The notes under the pieces are model-generated. The model saw only the letters and a list, made by a program, of their open reading frames with translations. It was not told the origin of the DNA and did not search any database. A stretch of DNA of 9,980 bases from an uncultured Lachnospiraceae bacterium (GTDB taxonomy: Bacteria; Bacillota_A; Clostridia; Lachnospirales; Lachnospiraceae). The stretch covers positions 1-9,980 of the forward strand of contig CANOBT010000186.1 of NCBI GenBank assembly GCA_947564305.1, read 5' to 3'. The translations under genes were made by a program, and so were the position numbers. Below, in pieces: positions 6,980-9,980 of the stretch; positions within the stretch are counted from its first letter, which is position 1, and each line of letters starts with the position of its first letter.

Positions 6980-7261
6980 GTGATTGATTTTTGTGCGCCT
7001 CCCTTTGGGAGATCAGCCTTTTGGCTGTAAGCGGAAGTAAATGCCGCATTGCACACGTTGTAAAGATTGTATTTGTGCCAGTAGTATTGCTATGCCCTTT
7101 TGGGCGGTGGTCTGCTGGCTTTTGTATTCGTGGGAACGGAATCCTTGCAGTGTGCGGATTCTGTTATTCCGCACACACTATCCAAAATAGCGGGAATGAC
7201 TTTGGTTCATAAGCAGTTATGGACGCCAGGTAATGGTTTCAAGGTCATTCCCGCTTTTTTT
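6980..7261 (+). ncRNA. Putative structured non-coding RNA or operon leader
   Basis: Between a promoter candidate and a terminator lie several compact stem-loops: CTCCC-TTT-GGGAG (6999-7011), CAGCC-TTTT-GGCTG (7014-7027), GCGG/CCGC (7031-7047), GCCC-TTTT-GGGC (7094-7105), and a 9-bp GTGTGCGGA/TCCGCACAC hairpin (7150-7176). TGTGC (6992-6996) can pair with GCACA (7051-7055) and would close the first three hairpins into a multi-branch junction. The unit ends in a 17-bp terminator hairpin. No protein frame explains this symmetry. I do not recognise a named RNA family. It could be an independent small RNA of about 280 nt, or a leader controlling the downstream operon by attenuation. The structure is paired by eye, with no folding energy computed. 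Confidence 0.45.
7189..7261 (+). terminator. Strong intrinsic terminator or attenuator upstream of the recombination operon
   Basis: AGCGGGAATGAC (7189-7200) pairs perfectly with GTCATTCCCGCT (7244-7255). The stem extends inward to 17 bp with two G-U pairs (7189-7205 with 7239-7255). The 33-base apical part holds a small CATAA-GCAG-TTATG hairpin (7208-7221). A run of seven T (7255-7261) follows immediately. It lies 75 bases before the first operon gene with no clear promoter between. GTGGGAA at 7130-7136 could pair with TTCCCGC in the right arm (7248-7254), a possible but weak antiterminator. Confidence 0.8.
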
Positions 7262-7336
7262 GCGTGCAGCAAGCCTGCCCAAACGCCGGATACGGCTTTG
7301 AGGATAAACCATTTTCAGGAAAGGAGAGCAGAGAGA

Positions 7337-7492
7337 ATGAGACAGGAAAGAAACAGGGGGAGCCGGCTGAACCGGCATCCCAAACACCCGGATTACAAGG
7401 AGTACAACAGGGGGATAAACGGGCAGTACCGCAGTCCCCAGGTGGCCTGCAGGACAGCAAATCTTCCGCGCAGGGCGGGAAGGGGGGCATGA
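7337..7492 (+). CDS. Small basic protein at the head of the recombination operon
   Basis: A 51-codon frame beginning MRQERNRGSRLNR and ending RRAGRGA, very rich in arginine, with a Y-rich middle (DYKEYNRGINGQYRS). GGAG (7323-7326) is ten bases before the ATG. The stop is three bases before the GTG of the recombinase gene, suggesting translational coupling. Third codon positions are mostly G or C and arginine codons are AGG/CGG-rich, as in the genes downstream, which favours a real gene over the overlapping alternative frame. The charge suggests nucleic-acid binding, but I recognise no family and assign no function. Confidence 0.5.
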   Translation: MRQERNRGSRLNRHPKHPDYKEYNRGINGQYRSPQVACRTANLPRRAGRGA

Positions 7493-7495
7493 CAG

Positions 7496-8560
7496 GTGCC
7501 GGAAAACGTAGGACAGAGGACAAGGCATGTTCCCTTAGTGCTGGTGGACACGGAAAACCTGTCCCGGGAGGAATGGCTTGCCTGCCGCCGCCAGGGGATC
7601 GGAGGCAGCGACGTGGCGGGCATCATGGGGATATCCCCCTTCCGGACGGCCCGCGATGTTTATTATGACAAACTGAATATTGCACCTGTGGAAGAAGAGC
7701 CGGAAAACTGGGTGGCCCTGGAGGTGGGGAACCTGTTAGAGAACCTGGTGGCAAGGATCTTCCACAAAAAGAGCGGCCTGGAGATCTTCCAGGTCAAAAA
7801 GATGTTCCGGCATCCCATGTATCCCTTCATGCTGGCGGATGTTGACTACTTTGTCCGGCTGCCGGACGGGGAAACGGCCATTTTGGAGATCAAGACCACC
7901 AATTACAACGCCACGGATGCGTGGTGGCAGGACGGCAGGGAGATTGTGCCGCCGTACTATGAGGCGCAGGGGCGCCACTATATGGCGGTGATGGATGCGG
8001 ACAGGGTGTTTTTCTGCTGTCTGTACGGCAACACGGAGGATGAGGTCATCATCCGGGAGATCAGGAGGGACATGGCATATGAACAGGAAATGATCTACCT
8101 GGAACAGTACTTCTGGGAGAGCCATGTGCTGGCAAAAGATCCCCCGCCCTATACGGAGGACGGCGCACGGATCCTGGGGAGCGTACAGCGGTACTGCGGC
8201 CCGGCGGATACAGGTGCGCCCGTGCTGGAGCTTGGCGCGGACATGACGGAAACGCTGATGTATTACCTGCGGCTCCAGGAGGAAAAGAAAAAAGCGGAGA
8301 AAAGATCCGGGGAACTGGAAAAGGAGCTGCAGCGGGCAAAGGCCATCCTGATCGCGGAGATGGGAACCAGCTGCACTGCCCAATGCCGCAGGGACGGTTT
8401 TCACTATACCGTGACCTATAATCCGGTGCGGAAGGCAGGGGTGGACAAGAACAACCTTTCACGGCTGAAGCTCCAGTACCCGGAGATCTACGAGCGGTTC
8501 GTGACCGTGTCGGAGTACAGGAGATTCCTGGTAAAAGTCAGCGCAGAAGAGGCTGCCTGA
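7496..8560 (+). CDS. YqaJ-type (lambda exonuclease-like) viral recombinase family protein
   Basis: A 354-residue protein of the YqaJ / lambda-exonuclease family, PD-(D/E)XK enzymes that resect double-stranded DNA ends to leave single strands for annealing-type recombination. The family entry motif is at 26-49 (EEWLACRRQGIGGSDVAGIM, then GISPF). Catalytic elements are E82 in GNLLENLVAR, the acidic LADVDYF segment with D115 or D117, E131-x-K133 in ILEIKTT, and the Q-x-x-x-Y helix at Q158-Y162. Residues about 258-285 are a charged coiled coil, and the C-terminal portion (YTVTYNPVRKAGVD and PEIYERFVTVSEYRRF) is the usual tail of Clostridia members. The GTG at 7496 was chosen because it has AAGGGGGG eight bases upstream and lies before the conserved entry motif; the next methionine is at residue 44, inside that motif. 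It precedes a RecD-like helicase gene by 57 bases, so both probably serve replication-coupled recombination of a mobile element. Confidence 0.88.
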   Translation: MPENVGQRTRHVPLVLVDTENLSREEWLACRRQGIGGSDVAGIMGISPFRTARDVYYDKLNIAPVEEEPENWVALEVGNLLENLVARIFHKKSGLEIFQVKKMFRHPMYPFMLADVDYFVRLPDGETAILEIKTTNYNATDAWWQDGREIVPPYYEAQGRHYMAVMDADRVFFCCLYGNTEDEVIIREIRRDMAYEQEMIYLEQYFWESHVLAKDPPPYTEDGARILGSVQRYCGPADTGAPVLELGADMTETLMYYLRLQEEKKKAEKRSGELEKELQRAKAILIAEMGTSCTAQCRRDGFHYTVTYNPVRKAGVDKNNLSRLKLQYPEIYERFVTVSEYRRFLVKVSAEEAA

Positions 8561-8617
8561 CAGCAGAATGAGAGCCGGAGGCATATAAGATGGCGCCCCG
8601 GCGGAGAGAGAGGAAAT

Positions 8618-9980
8618 ATGAGTATTGTAGGAACTTATGACAGCACGGTTTACAGCAATCCGGCAACCAAGTACTGTGTGATCCGTGTCAGGACGGCAGA
8701 CCGGGGCATCCCGGAAGGTGCCCGTGATAAAAGGAGGTACAGCGACCACCTGATCCGGTTTACTGCGGTGGGTTACGACCTGCCCTGCACCGATGCGGTG
8801 GAGCTGGAGTTTGACGGTGAATGGACGGACGGAAAGTATGGGCTGCAGCTGCAGGTCGTACAGTGGCAGACGGTCGTTCCCAGGACGGAGGAAGGCGTAA
8901 AAGGCTACCTTGGCTCAGGGCTCATAAAGGGCATCGGGGAAAAGACGGCGGCGGAGATCGTGGCCCGTTTCGGGGTGAATGCCCTGGACATCCTTGAGAA
9001 ACAGCCGGAGCGGCTGCTGGAGGTCAGGGGCATCACGGAAAACAGGCTGGAGGACATTAAGGCCTCCTATGCGGAAAGCCGTGCCCTGCGGGACATCATG
9101 ACGCTGCTGGCGCCGTTTAAGCTGACACCGTCAGCGGCACAGAGGATCTACCAGCAGCTGGGTCCTGCCAGCGTGAAGATCCTGAGAGAGAATCCTTATG
9201 AGCTCTGCCGGATCTCAGGGTTTGGTTTCTTAAGGGTGGACGCCATCGTGCAGCACACGGACAGGCGCCTGAACACCCCCATGCGGATCAGGGGGGCGCT
9301 GTACTATGCGCTTGACAAGGCGCGGGCGGAAAAAGGGCACCTGTTCCTGCCCAGGGACACCCTGGTATGTGAGGCGCTGAAACTGTTAAACAAAAGGATA
9401 CCTGTCCCTGCACAGAGGGTACAGAAAGCAGAGGTGGAGGATGTCCTGGAGGGTGTCATCCTGGGCGGCAGCGTGGTATCCATGAAGGACAGCATCTATT
9501 CCGTAAGCCAGTTTACCATGGAGGACGAGACGGCCAGGCAGATCGCCCTGCGGCTTTTGGCAGCGCCGGTACAGGAGGACATTACCCTGCAGCTGGCGGA
9601 GGCCAGGGAAAAACTGGGGCTCAGCCTGTCGGAAAAACAGGAAAGCGCGGTTCGCACGGCATTCCTGCACAGCCTTTCCATCATCACCGGCCCTCCCGGC
9701 ACAGGAAAGACCACGGTGCTTAAGGGCATCCTGGAGGTCTATAGGCTCCTGCACCCGGACGGGAAGATCGCGCTCATGGCGCCCACCGGACGGGCCAGCC
9801 GCCGCATGGCGGAGAGCACCGGATTTGACGGGGCCTGCACCATGCACAGCGGGCTCGGGCTCCTGGGCGGCGAGGATGAAAGCGGGAGCCTGATGAAAGA
9901 AAGGTTCCTGGATGCGGACCTTGTCATTGCCGATGAGTTCAGCATGGTTGACATGTGGCTTGCCAGGCAGTTCTTTACCC
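8618..9980 (+). CDS. RecD2-like SF1 DNA helicase (partial, runs off the window)
   Basis: The first 454 codons of an ATP-dependent RecD-like helicase, continuing past the window end. Residues 1-95 resemble the N-terminal OB-like domain of RecD2. Residues about 100-215 carry helix-hairpin-helix DNA-binding repeats (SGLIKGIGEKTAAEIVARFG, LLEVRGITENRLEDI, then LCRISGFGFLRVDAIV). The helicase core then begins: Walker A TGPPGTGKTT at 357-366 with K364, motif Ia APTGRASRRMAES, and Walker B IADEFSMVD with D439 and E440 (relatives often have DEASM, here DEFSM). RecD2 proteins are usually about 700-850 residues, so roughly half is visible. They unwind DNA 5' to 3' without RecBC. GAGAGG lies four bases before the ATG at 8618. 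Together with the YqaJ nuclease upstream it suggests a self-contained recombination/repair module of an integrative element, plasmid or phage. Confidence 0.88.
   Translation, partial: MSIVGTYDSTVYSNPATKYCVIRVRTADRGIPEGARDKRRYSDHLIRFTAVGYDLPCTDAVELEFDGEWTDGKYGLQLQVVQWQTVVPRTEEGVKGYLGSGLIKGIGEKTAAEIVARFGVNALDILEKQPERLLEVRGITENRLEDIKASYAESRALRDIMTLLAPFKLTPSAAQRIYQQLGPASVKILRENPYELCRISGFGFLRVDAIVQHTDRRLNTPMRIRGALYYALDKARAEKGHLFLPRDTLVCEALKLLNKRIPVPAQRVQKAEVEDVLEGVILGGSVVSMKDSIYSVSQFTMEDETARQIALRLLAAPVQEDITLQLAEAREKLGLSLSEKQESAVRTAFLHSLSIITGPPGTGKTTVLKGILEVYRLLHPDGKIALMAPTGRASRRMAESTGFDGACTMHSGLGLLGGEDESGSLMKERFLDADLVIADEFSMVDMWLARQFFT

Larger units (their letters stand above)
6831..7336. other. 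Gene-free leader region between the nuclease gene and the recombination operon
   Basis: About 500 bases without a convincing gene on either strand; the small open frames here have no good ribosome binding sites and run through hairpin sequences. It holds a promoter candidate, a short direct repeat, a cluster of stem-loops and a strong terminator, each listed separately. The base composition changes from AT-rich to GC-rich inside it, at about 6,990, so an element boundary may lie here. No promoter is evident between the terminator (ending 7261) and the first operon gene. Confidence 0.6.

Noticed and set aside
6858..7049. A 63-codon minus-strand frame across the leader region
   Set aside because: No ribosome binding site or recognised domain, and it spans the symmetrical hairpin sequences that better fit a structured RNA.
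6991..7056. A cloverleaf-like fold suggesting a tRNA
   Set aside because: The stems and loops do not match a tRNA: the second hairpin has a four-base loop rather than a seven-base anticodon loop, there is no T-arm consensus, and the closing stem has only five pairs.
7100..7336. An N-terminal extension of the small basic protein starting at 7100
   Set aside because: The extension passes through the strong terminator at 7189-7261 and its hairpins; the ATG at 7337 has its own ribosome binding site.
7264..7668. A 134-codon plus-strand frame overlapping the small basic gene and the recombinase start
   Set aside because: It runs into the YqaJ gene in the wrong frame, is low in complexity (G, P, Q, K) and lacks a good start site. 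The frame from 7337 is better spaced and coupled.
7736..8404. A 222-codon minus-strand open frame opposite the YqaJ gene
   Set aside because: It lies wholly inside a well-supported recombinase gene in GC-rich DNA, where antisense open frames are common; the protein has no recognisable domain.
9386..9847. A minus-strand open frame of 153 codons inside the helicase gene
   Set aside because: It is antisense to clear RecD motifs including Walker A and has no ribosome binding site or family resemblance.

Overview
The window looks like a piece of a Clostridia genome, probably Lachnospiraceae. The evidence is AGGAGG-type ribosome binding sites, TTG and GTG starts, a PD-(D/E)XK transposase-family nuclease of the kind common in gut Lachnospiraceae, and a mobile-element recombination operon. 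This placement is inferred from gene content and style, not from a marker gene. Composition splits the window in two. Roughly 1-6,980 is AT-rich, and from about 7,000 onward it is clearly GC-rich with a G/C preference at third codon positions, so at least one half is probably horizontally acquired.

Left part (1-567): the tail of an upstream transcription unit ends in a strong intrinsic terminator (55-94). About 470 bases without a convincing gene follow, holding an AT-rich stem-loop and candidate promoters.

Accessory gene cluster (568-5569): four same-strand genes with short gaps or overlaps. They are (1) a small protein with a nucleoside 2-deoxyribosyltransferase-like / TIR-like Rossmann domain, (2) a mono-ADP-ribosyltransferase with R, FFSTT and EQE motifs and no secretion signal, (3) a 413-residue helical protein with a coiled coil, and (4) a 784-residue protein with TPR-like helices, a GreA/GreB C-terminal-like domain and a PIN-like nuclease domain. 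Genes 3 and 4 overlap by four bases. They resemble two pieces of the TPR-GreAB-C-PIN class of predicted biological-conflict proteins. My reading is an immunity or conflict module with two candidate enzymes acting on N-glycosidic bonds or NAD+ and one candidate RNA-targeting nuclease. That reading is inference.

Middle (5570-6830): a PD-(D/E)XK nuclease family transposase gene with its own near-consensus promoter. It is preceded by a reading frame with two internal stops that ends on the nuclease start codon, and followed by a hairpin with 12-bp arms.

Leader region (6831-7336): no convincing gene. A TTGACA promoter candidate is followed by a run of compact GC-rich stem-loops and a 17-bp terminator hairpin with a seven-T tail. 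This could be a small RNA of about 280 nt or an attenuator leader for the downstream operon.

Right part (7337-9980): a GC-rich operon of a 51-residue basic protein, a YqaJ/lambda-exonuclease-type recombinase, and the first 454 codons of a RecD2-like helicase that runs off the window. This fits the DNA-processing module of an integrative conjugative element, large plasmid or prophage.
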